Under the pieces are notes generated by a model. The model had not been told where the DNA came from and made no database searches. It was given only the letters and a program-made list of their open reading frames with translations. From contig CALXAO010000004.1 of assembly GCA_944386295.1 (NCBI GenBank), positions 1 to 42,283 of the forward strand: a DNA stretch of 42,283 nt, written 5' to 3'. The DNA is from an uncultured Clostridia bacterium. Lineage in GTDB: Bacteria; Bacillota; Clostridia; Oscillospirales; UBA644. This document shows positions 5,956 to 13,227 of this stretch, one piece after another (position 1 is the stretch's first letter; each line of letters begins with the position of its first letter). The translations under genes were made by a program, and so were the position numbers.

Positions 5956-8904
5956 TTAACCCTCCTCGTTCTCTGTTTCGTCCCCGGTTCCCGGGTCGTC
6001 TTCCGGAACTTCCGGAAGCGCCTCATAGGCAGAACCTGTGGCGATTTTTTCATATTCCTCTGCGGTCAAAACCTGATAGGAACGGGCAGAAAGCACCGTA
6101 CGGTCTTCCAGTTCCACGTCAACATCGTTGTAGTTGACCAGGATAGTCACACCGTTCGCATAAGTAGTAACAAACACACCATCTACCCGGACTCGGGTTA
6201 ACTCGGGAATCGGCGTATCTTCCTGATATCCAGGATCTCCAGGTTCCAACCAACCAATCAGGCCCTCATGGTCCAATACATAGTAAGCATTCGCCTGCTC
6301 GTGATTTTCAATCGGCTGATTGACAACTTGATTCAAGACCCCCGCAGCTTCCTTGTACAGCTTAACTGCTTTGTCAAAGGTATCCATATAATGAGAAGAA
6401 TAATAGTTAAAGAACTCCGTATAGTTAAACACCGTGTCCTCGGCACCCATCCAGCGGAAATAAATACCGGAACCAGTTTCCAAACAGCGAAGCAGCGCTG
6501 TCTCGTAATCGGCTTCCTCATTCATGGGAGAACCAGTATAGTTGACATAGCCATGCAGGACAATCTGCATAAAAGGAATGCTACCGCTCGAAGAAAGATA
6601 CTGACTGGACCCTAAGGGCATATTAAGAATATGCGAGGCATACTTCCAGCTGTAATCGTTGCCGCCTTCCACCATCAGATCATAGTCGGAAAAGATATTA
6701 AACACTTGCACATGGAAGTCGGTAGCAATGGCACGAGAAACATTTCGGTTGGTTTTGTAACTGGAATTCAGCGAGCTGCCCATGTTACCCAGAGAAATCT
6801 GCTTATGATTCACAACCTTTTCAAAAGACGCGCGGAACGTTTCCGCAAACTTGGGCATTACGTCCGGCGAAAGAATAGACTTCGATGATGCATATTCGTA
6901 TGCGGTGAGCAAAACACCGGTAGCATTATTCCGGGCAGAAAGAGAAGCAATGGACAGATTCAAACGGCGCGCAGCGTCTTCAGAAACGCTAAAACCATCA
7001 CCGATCACATCATTGTACACATACATGAAATCAGCCGACGGGAAAAAGCCCATGTTGTTAGAAGAAACATATTCCACCAGGTCGCTGAGTTCCGCAGGAG
7101 ACCCCATCTCCCCGATCAGGTTCAAATCGTTATATACAGTGTTGTAATACCCGCCATTGGCCCAGAAAGAATACCGAGCAATGACATTGTCCACCCCGGA
7201 ATCTTTCAGGTTCTGAAGAATTTCCTTTGCCTGGGTATAGGTTGTCAGGGCTTTTTTCACCGATACAGGAATTCCCAGCACAGACTCATTCACATCAATA
7301 GCACCCAACAGGTCCACATAGAAGGGAAGGGTGGTATTTTCCACCGTTTCGGTAGGAAGCACACCAGTGCTTTGCAAATACGACCGATAAAATTTAGCGT
7401 ATTCCGCATAGGTCATATCTCCCTCTGTAAACAGGTACCGGAACTGATACTGGGCGACCGCCCGATCTTTAGCCAAAAGAAGACCGGAACCAGTAGCATC
7501 GGTAGCAGAAGAATACACACGGTAATCCCGCTCGGAGTAAATTACTTCATAATAAGCGGACGCCACCGGGTTTCCAGTTCCCGCAATGGGACGACCGTAA
7601 ACATAACACTGCCCTCCGCCTTTTTCCATGACAGACATAATGCCGCCGCCGTTTTTCACAGAATCACTGATGGGTCCTCGATCATATACTGTCACACCGG
7701 AAAGCACCGGTTGGCTGGAATCCAGGCTGATAAAACGATTGAAAGTTTCGTCCGAACCATAAATCTGCGCTTTATAGGCATCCACCGTCACATTTCCCCG
7801 AGCAGGGATTATCGAACCAGAACCGTCGGGAACAATCAGGTATTCGGTCCCAATCTGGGCATTGTTAGCTCCCATGCCCCGGTAAAGGGCCAAGCTGTAT
7901 AGCTTCTGCTTAGAGGGGCCGAGAATCAGAGAAGAATCCAAGTTCACCTGAAGTCCGTTCTCATCCAGAGTCAAATCCAGCGGAATTGTATACAACACCG
8001 CACGTTCCGGCCCCTGGTAGTCGGCCAGTTCCATTTCCCGTTTCAAATCTTCCACGGTAAAACCGGCAGCAGTCAGCACTTCCTTGACCTGCCGTTTCTG
8101 AATAGTGGAAACTGCAGCGTAGGACACGTACAGTGTCATGACGTCGATAGTGGGGAACGTTTCCTTGAACCGCTCTCGGGTTTCCAGATCGATGGTATCA
8201 GGAGACATAAACCGATAACAATTCTCCAGCGTCCGCAGATAGCTTTGGTAGGTCGCAGCATCCAGACCGGCATTGGCCAAACCGGGAAGAATTACGTTTT
8301 CATAAGTATTCTGAGTAATCACCGGCGGAAACAAATCCTTATCTGGATCGTTCCCAATGGTGTAAATCAGCCGAATGCTATTTTCCCCAGTCTTGAGGAC
8401 CCAGAAGCTGCCATCCTCCTGACAGTTCCCATAGAAGTTAAAGGAATACCTCTTGTTGGTCACATCATAGGCTTCCAAAGAAATGGGAGAGGCAATATTC
8501 TGAATTTGAGACGAAGAAAGATTGGTTTTCGGATCCCGATCGGGATTGGAATGGAATGCATTGGAATTGGATTTATCCATCACGGCGATATCTGTGGTCT
8601 CAAAGTCAATATAAAGGCCGTATTTGTCATTTTCCATGAGCAAATACATATCAGTCAACCCGTTGAGACTCCCGTTGGCCCGACTCACTTTGGGATATCC
8701 GGCAGGAATGCTTTTATACGCCTCATCAATAGGACAATAGAGGATTTCATAATCGCCGATCAAAGTATTGTTGATAAACTCCGTCCGCTGCGCATCGGAA
8801 ACGTAGTCCGCGCTGGTAGTGGAATTCAGTCCGCAGGCAGACAGGGACATAGAAACCAGCAAAACAACAGCGACAAGTACAAGAGCCTTTGATTTTATTT
8901 TCAT
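5956..8904 (-). CDS. DUF5696-like surface lipoprotein, possibly glycan-active
   Basis: A 982-residue secreted lipoprotein. Residues 1-24 form a signal peptide ending in the lipobox LSAC with the lipidated Cys at 24. The middle (about 530-790) has the alternating strand/helix look of a TIM-barrel glycosidase: GVDNVIARYSFWANGGYYNT, MGFFPSADF, DYDLMVEGGNDYSWKYASHI, SIPFMQIVLHGYVNYTGSPM, and a segment LETGSGIYFRW. A C-terminal beta segment (ANGVTILVNYNDVDVELEDR) resembles the sandwich domain that often closes such enzymes, and the tail is very acidic. Large lipoproteins of this look, labelled DUF5696, occur beside sugar ABC transporters in Clostridia and Paenibacillus. Known family: uncharacterised. 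Enzymatic activity is my inference; it could equally be a non-catalytic binding or assembly factor. The start has AAGGAGG upstream. It lies in the middle of the operon, 13 bases after the YIP1 gene. Confidence 0.75.
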   Translation of the reverse strand: MKIKSKALVLVAVVLLVSMSLSACGLNSTTSADYVSDAQRTEFINNTLIGDYEILYCPIDEAYKSIPAGYPKVSRANGSLNGLTDMYLLMENDKYGLYIDFETTDIAVMDKSNSNAFHSNPDRDPKTNLSSSQIQNIASPISLEAYDVTNKRYSFNFYGNCQEDGSFWVLKTGENSIRLIYTIGNDPDKDLFPPVITQNTYENVILPGLANAGLDAATYQSYLRTLENCYRFMSPDTIDLETRERFKETFPTIDVMTLYVSYAAVSTIQKRQVKEVLTAAGFTVEDLKREMELADYQGPERAVLYTIPLDLTLDENGLQVNLDSSLILGPSKQKLYSLALYRGMGANNAQIGTEYLIVPDGSGSIIPARGNVTVDAYKAQIYGSDETFNRFISLDSSQPVLSGVTVYDRGPISDSVKNGGGIMSVMEKGGGQCYVYGRPIAGTGNPVASAYYEVIYSERDYRVYSSATDATGSGLLLAKDRAVAQYQFRYLFTEGDMTYAEYAKFYRSYLQSTGVLPTETVENTTLPFYVDLLGAIDVNESVLGIPVSVKKALTTYTQAKEILQNLKDSGVDNVIARYSFWANGGYYNTVYNDLNLIGEMGSPAELSDLVEYVSSNNMGFFPSADFMYVYNDVIGDGFSVSEDAARRLNLSIASLSARNNATGVLLTAYEYASSKSILSPDVMPKFAETFRASFEKVVNHKQISLGNMGSSLNSSYKTNRNVSRAIATDFHVQVFNIFSDYDLMVEGGNDYSWKYASHILNMPLGSSQYLSSSGSIPFMQIVLHGYVNYTGSPMNEEADYETALLRCLETGSGIYFRWMGAEDTVFNYTEFFNYYSSHYMDTFDKAVKLYKEAAGVLNQVVNQPIENHEQANAYYVLDHEGLIGWLEPGDPGYQEDTPIPELTRVRVDGVFVTTYANGVTILVNYNDVDVELEDRTVLSARSYQVLTAEEYEKIATGSAYEALPEVPEDDPGTGDETENEEG

Positions 8905-8917
8905 TCGTAAAGCCTCC

Positions 8918-9598
8918 TTACTCGTTCAGCCGGAAGATGATTTCAGTTCCTAAAGAAAGAACAAAACTCATCATCTGTTGAAGCAGGAAAAAGATCAGGA
9001 CAACAATAAATGCAATTACCGCCATCCCAAGAATTGTGAGGATTGTCGTGCCGACTCCTTTTTTCACAGAATATTGATGGACAATCATCATCGAAAGAAA
9101 CACATAGGCGTAAGCCAAAACCATACCCAAGGAACCAATAGCGGTAAAAACACCTTGCTCAGCTGTGGTCAGGAAATGACTCAAGGGAATCTGAATCAGA
9201 TTGCAAATGGACATCGGCAGGGTGGCAAAGCAGGTCCCCATAAAAATATCACTCAGTTTGCCGTCGCCGTCCATCAAAGATGAGAAACACCAGTTGGCAA
9301 CAGACCAGAGAATAAAAGGAAGAATCGCTACCATCAGTTCATACATCAGATTCAGATGAAGTTGTTCATAGGGGTCAGTAAACAGATAGCCCAGTGTCTG
9401 CCGGCGAATAATATGCGTAAGAGCGTAGAATATTAACAGGACAATCGCGCCCGGAAGCGTCCGCCGTTTTGGATCGTTTTTCAGGTCAAAGAAGCCATCA
9501 AAGGGATGAATCAAAATATAAAACGCGTAACGAAGGCGTTTCAGCGTTTCCAGAGCACCGGAGCCGAACCTTTTAAGAACGTTTCCGACACTAGCCAT
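8918..9598 (-). CDS. YIP1-family integral membrane protein
   Basis: A 226-residue protein with about five hydrophobic segments (starting near residues 48-62, 83-100, 118-135, 140-165 and 178-200). The first cytoplasmic part contains a helix and the motif HPFDGFFDLKNDPKR, typical of bacterial YIP1-domain proteins (the aligned motif is usually P-x-xxF-x-x). YIP1 proteins in eukaryotes act in membrane trafficking; the bacterial members have no established role. Its ATG overlaps the TAA of the upstream NHL gene by one base (TAATG), which argues for coupled translation and equal dosage. I infer a membrane partner for the NHL propeller or the transporter. Confidence 0.75.
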   Translation of the reverse strand: MASVGNVLKRFGSGALETLKRLRYAFYILIHPFDGFFDLKNDPKRRTLPGAIVLLIFYALTHIIRRQTLGYLFTDPYEQLHLNLMYELMVAILPFILWSVANWCFSSLMDGDGKLSDIFMGTCFATLPMSICNLIQIPLSHFLTTAEQGVFTAIGSLGMVLAYAYVFLSMMIVHQYSVKKGVGTTILTILGMAVIAFIVVLIFFLLQQMMSFVLSLGTEIIFRLNE

Positions 9599-11292
9599 TA
9601 TTCATCACCTCTTTTTTTATTAAATGATTTTGTTATCTTCGGAATTGCGGCCGCTGCAAGCTCTGCGGCTTTTTTCTTTTTCTGATTAACAATTTTACGC
9701 CAGGTCACCAATGCCATAATTCCGACAATCAAAACAATCGCCGTAACCACAATCAGCGTAAAGTTTTCTTCCAGCTGATCGGTCCGCAACGCAGCATAGG
9801 CCATAGAGTAATTTTCTTTTTCGCCGGCGTGGGACAAATAATCCACAGCACGGGCGTAATGCTCCAGCGCCAGGTCATCGTCCAGAATTGTCATACCAAT
9901 ACGCATTTCCGCTTTTCCCAAACCAATATAGGCAATAAACATATTGGAATTGTAATTTAAAACCTCATTCCAAAGAGGAATGGATTCTTCCCACAAACCG
10001 TTGGCCGTTGCCTCGGTGGCTTGGTTAATTGCATGCACATAATCGGTTGCTTTGAAAACGGTTACAGTTTTATTGTTAGAGTCAGCTACATAGTAATAGT
10101 CACCGTTAATAGCCAACCCGCAGGCATTAGAAAATTTTCCCGCCTGGGTCCCGGAACCGCCCCCCATATACAAAAGATTGCCATCGTTATCGTAAGTAAA
10201 GAACCGGCCGGTCCGCTGATCCAAAAGTGTATATCGTCCGCTGTCCGAATCCACGGCAACATCTACAATCAAAGGATAGACGTCATAATCCGCCCATAAA
10301 AGATCTCCCATAGGAGCGGCAAGCCCCTTCCTCCGCAAAACATCAGTCCCATCGGCCGTTAGCTTTTTCACCGGTGCGTAGTTGGAAGTTTTACTCCAGA
10401 GACTCAACTGCATAACCGCAGTTTCTCCCAGTGCGGAGGTCGTGGGATAAATAAACCCACGGCTGTCTACGGTCAAATTGCTATATTCAGTCGGAACAAA
10501 TTTGTTCAAACTGGCTTGCTGCTGCTCGGTAGCAATAGCACGCCAAATCCGTTCCCATAAGCTGACAATAACTGAAGGCGTTCCGAAGAAAGCCCGGAAA
10601 TTTCCGTCACTGTCTACCTGCATAATCCCCCGGTTGATCCCGGAAGCAATGATTTGCAGGTCTCCGGTATTGTCAACCACAATTTTGGTGGGTTTGAACA
10701 CATAATTCTCGCCCAACACCGACACCCGAATAGACTGATATACCTTGGAAACCAAACCATTCCGGTCACAAACTACAATCCGTTGGTTCTCGGTATCCGC
10801 TACAAAAATACGTTCATCCTCAGTTACATAGATGCCTTCAGGTGAAGCAAAAGAGGTATTGCTTCGACCTCCGGAAGAACCGGAAGAACCGCCTTCCTCG
10901 CCCTCCTCTCCAGAGGAGGTCTGCACAATTGCCAAGGGCGGGATATCACCTGAAAGCCGCTCTACAACTGAAACGACCTGATACTGTTCGTCCAGAATAT
11001 AAATGCGGTTCCCATTCTGATCCAGAATATACAACAGACCGTTCCGAAAAAACACATCTGAAGGGCGAAAAGTATTGGTAGTAGAGGTGCTACTGCCAAG
11101 CAGATTGGACAGGGAAATAACTTTCTCTGTGGTAAAAGCCAGAGGCGCATCTACCGCCTGATATTCCAGGTTATAGAAATAGTTGTCAGTCACATTATTG
11201 ATCGGAAGCGCGGAGGAAGGCACCATCAGAGAAAGGACCAGACAGACTAGCAAAGAAAAGGTCAGTGCAATTTTTATTAATTTTCGTTTCAT
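9598..11292 (-). CDS. Membrane-anchored extracellular NHL beta-propeller protein with TPR-like region
   Basis: A 564-residue protein with an N-terminal signal peptide (about 1-28, ending near PSSALP). NHL-type propeller blades follow: PEGIYVTEDERIFVADTENQ with RIVVCDRNG, then FKPTKIVVDNTGDLQIIAS and YPLIVDVAVDSDSGRYTLLD, then SNACGLAINGDYYYVADSNN. A flexible loop around 130-147 is made of G, S and E. Residues about 415-500 read like two tetratricopeptide-like helices pairs (LWEESIPLWNEVLNYNSNMF, AYIGLGKAEMRIG). One membrane helix (about 515-535) precedes a lysine-rich cytoplasmic tail. The topology is therefore outside propeller, one anchor, short inside tail. NHL propellers bind proteins or glycans; the ligand here is unknown. 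The start has AAGGGGAAG upstream. It sits between the first permease pair and YIP1. Confidence 0.8.
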   Translation of the reverse strand: MKRKLIKIALTFSLLVCLVLSLMVPSSALPINNVTDNYFYNLEYQAVDAPLAFTTEKVISLSNLLGSSTSTTNTFRPSDVFFRNGLLYILDQNGNRIYILDEQYQVVSVVERLSGDIPPLAIVQTSSGEEGEEGGSSGSSGGRSNTSFASPEGIYVTEDERIFVADTENQRIVVCDRNGLVSKVYQSIRVSVLGENYVFKPTKIVVDNTGDLQIIASGINRGIMQVDSDGNFRAFFGTPSVIVSLWERIWRAIATEQQQASLNKFVPTEYSNLTVDSRGFIYPTTSALGETAVMQLSLWSKTSNYAPVKKLTADGTDVLRRKGLAAPMGDLLWADYDVYPLIVDVAVDSDSGRYTLLDQRTGRFFTYDNDGNLLYMGGGSGTQAGKFSNACGLAINGDYYYVADSNNKTVTVFKATDYVHAINQATEATANGLWEESIPLWNEVLNYNSNMFIAYIGLGKAEMRIGMTILDDDLALEHYARAVDYLSHAGEKENYSMAYAALRTDQLEENFTLIVVTAIVLIVGIMALVTWRKIVNQKKKKAAELAAAAIPKITKSFNKKRGDE

Positions 11293-11307
11293 ACCGCTTC
11301 CCCTTTC

Positions 11308-12273
11308 TTAGTCTTTCATACCCGAGGTTGCCATGGTCTCAATAATATTGCTTTGCGTGACCAAGAAGGTTCCCACAGGGACAATAAGCATAATGATTTG
11401 AATTGCCATAGATACACCGGCTCGAGCAATACCTTCCGCCGCAATTTGACTCAACGCGTAAGCAAGGGTTTTGAGTTCCTCACGATAGATATAAATACTG
11501 GCACCCTGGTTCCAGAAGTCACGAACAGAAAACACAACCAAGGTCATCCAGGCCGGCTTCATGTTGGGCATTAGAACCTGGAAGAAAATCCGAAATTCTC
11601 CAGCACCATCAATGCGAGCGGCTTCCAGAACTATATCCGGGAAAGTGTCCACAAAACCCCGAATTAAATACAAAGCAAAAGATGAACCCAAGGCCGGAAT
11701 CAAAAGACACAGCCAAGTATCAATCCAACCCAGCCCAGCCATAATCAAATAATTAGCAACCGCCTTAGCCGGTGCAGCAAACATTAGGCTGAGGATAATG
11801 ATCTGGTTCAGGAAGTGTTTGCCCTTAAATTTGGATTTGGACAGAGGGTAAGCACACATAGACGCAGAAATAACGTTAAACACTGTTCCGACAATCGTAA
11901 TGAAAATCGTATTAAATAAGTATTTGGTAAAGGGAACTGTCGAATTGGACAAAATCGTAACCAGATCCTTATAATTGTCCATTGTGGGATTTCTTACGAT
12001 CAGGTTTGGGGGAAACAGCCAGATTTCATGCAGGGGTTTAAAAGAGTTGGAAATGGCGTAAATCATAGGGAAAGCCATGAATACACCGCCGATCAGCAAA
12101 AAGAGAATCAGGAACAGGTCCCCGGCAAAACTCCGGTTCACCCGTTTCGACTTGAACATTCGGCGCTTCTTGTGATAAATCACATTTCCATCAGCATCAA
12201 TTTTTCCCTTTTTAATCAGCTTTTGCTTTTTCTTCTCCGGAAGGGAGGAATAATCTTTGACTTTGCTCAACAT
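11308..12273 (-). CDS. Carbohydrate ABC transporter permease, MalG/UgpE type (first pair)
   Basis: A 321-residue permease of the binding-protein-dependent sugar importer family. A basic N-terminus (EKKKQKLIKKGKID) precedes about six membrane segments. The ATPase-docking EAA loop is clear near 217-240 (EAARIDGAGEFRIFFQVLMP). The C-terminus (NIIETMATSGMKD) matches MalG/UgpE partners. The start at 12273 has AAAGGAGGGG upstream. It follows its MalF-like partner by 16 bases. It should form a heterodimer with that partner and receive substrate from the large binding protein upstream. Confidence 0.9.
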   Translation of the reverse strand: MLSKVKDYSSLPEKKKQKLIKKGKIDADGNVIYHKKRRMFKSKRVNRSFAGDLFLILFLLIGGVFMAFPMIYAISNSFKPLHEIWLFPPNLIVRNPTMDNYKDLVTILSNSTVPFTKYLFNTIFITIVGTVFNVISASMCAYPLSKSKFKGKHFLNQIIILSLMFAAPAKAVANYLIMAGLGWIDTWLCLLIPALGSSFALYLIRGFVDTFPDIVLEAARIDGAGEFRIFFQVLMPNMKPAWMTLVVFSVRDFWNQGASIYIYREELKTLAYALSQIAAEGIARAGVSMAIQIIMLIVPVGTFLVTQSNIIETMATSGMKD

Positions 12274-12289
12274 TTCGTCTTCCCCTCCT

Positions 12290-13207
12290 TTACTTTCCGA
12301 TCCGGTTCAAAACGAACTGGATCAGCTTATTTGCAATCACAGAAATAATGAACAGAATCGTCGCAATAGCACAGGCATAGCCCATTTCATATCGGACGTT
12401 TGCATAGTCATGCAGATGGTGCATAATCGTATGCAACTTGTATTCCTGGGTCGGCATACCGAACACAGCAGTAATTACTCCGTCGATTCCGAAAGTACCG
12501 GAAATAGACATAACCGCACCAAACATCAACTGGCCTCGCATTTCCGGAAGGGTAATAAAGTACAGTTCCTGCCACCGGTTCCGAATACCATCCACAGCAC
12601 CCGCCTCATACAGAGACTTATTTACCGTCTGAAGACCGGCAATAAAAGTCAGGAAGGTGGTCCCCAAAGACTGCCATAGAATGATAATCACGCAAACGGC
12701 AAACATATAGTCAGTATCTACCGTCCACCGAATAGGTTCGGTAATAATCCCAAACTCCTGCAGCCAAGCATTAAAATATCCGTAGCTGTCATTGCTAAAC
12801 AACAAGCTCCACACTGCGCCGAACCCGCCAGACAGAGCAGGTGCGTAAAAGAGCAAGGTTAGAAAAGCACGGGGTTTGGGGGGGATCTCGTTAATCAGCC
12901 AAGCAAAAGCAAAACAAAGAAAATAGCCGATCGGCCCAGTAATCAGAGCCAGAATAAAAGTATTCTGCACCGCTGTCGCAAATACCCCGTCATTCAGAAA
13001 CAGCTTCGCATAGTTGTCCAGTCCCACAAATTGAGGGAACTCCAACATATTGAAGTTCGTCAGGCTAATGACAAGGGAAACGATTACGGGGAGAATGGTA
13101 AACACGAAAAACGCGATCATGAAGGGCCCCATGAAAACCAGCAGGGACAAACGACGCTGACGGTTTGCTCTTGCCAGGCTCTGGGATTTCATTGCTTTTT
13201 GTTTCAT
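12290..13207 (-). CDS. Carbohydrate ABC transporter permease, MalF/UgpA type (first pair)
   Basis: A 305-residue permease with six membrane segments, the first at about 22-45 (LSLLVFMGPFMIAFFVFTIL). The EAA loop near 207-230 reads EAGAVDGIRNRWQELYFITL, slightly off the usual EAAxxDGA but with the key glycine kept. A GGAGG lies 7 bases before the ATG at 13207. It comes 20 bases after the stop of the binding-protein gene, the classic order for a CUT1 sugar importer. Length is normal for the family. The substrate cannot be read from this gene. Confidence 0.9.
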   Translation of the reverse strand: MKQKAMKSQSLARANRQRRLSLLVFMGPFMIAFFVFTILPVIVSLVISLTNFNMLEFPQFVGLDNYAKLFLNDGVFATAVQNTFILALITGPIGYFLCFAFAWLINEIPPKPRAFLTLLFYAPALSGGFGAVWSLLFSNDSYGYFNAWLQEFGIITEPIRWTVDTDYMFAVCVIIILWQSLGTTFLTFIAGLQTVNKSLYEAGAVDGIRNRWQELYFITLPEMRGQLMFGAVMSISGTFGIDGVITAVFGMPTQEYKLHTIMHHLHDYANVRYEMGYACAIATILFIISVIANKLIQFVLNRIGK

Positions 13208-13227
13208 TTCCTTTCCTCCAGCATCAT

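Noticed and set aside
8245..8892. 215-codon plus-strand frame inside the lipoprotein gene
   Set aside because: Antisense to the lipobox and N-terminal domain of a convincing gene; no domain seen.
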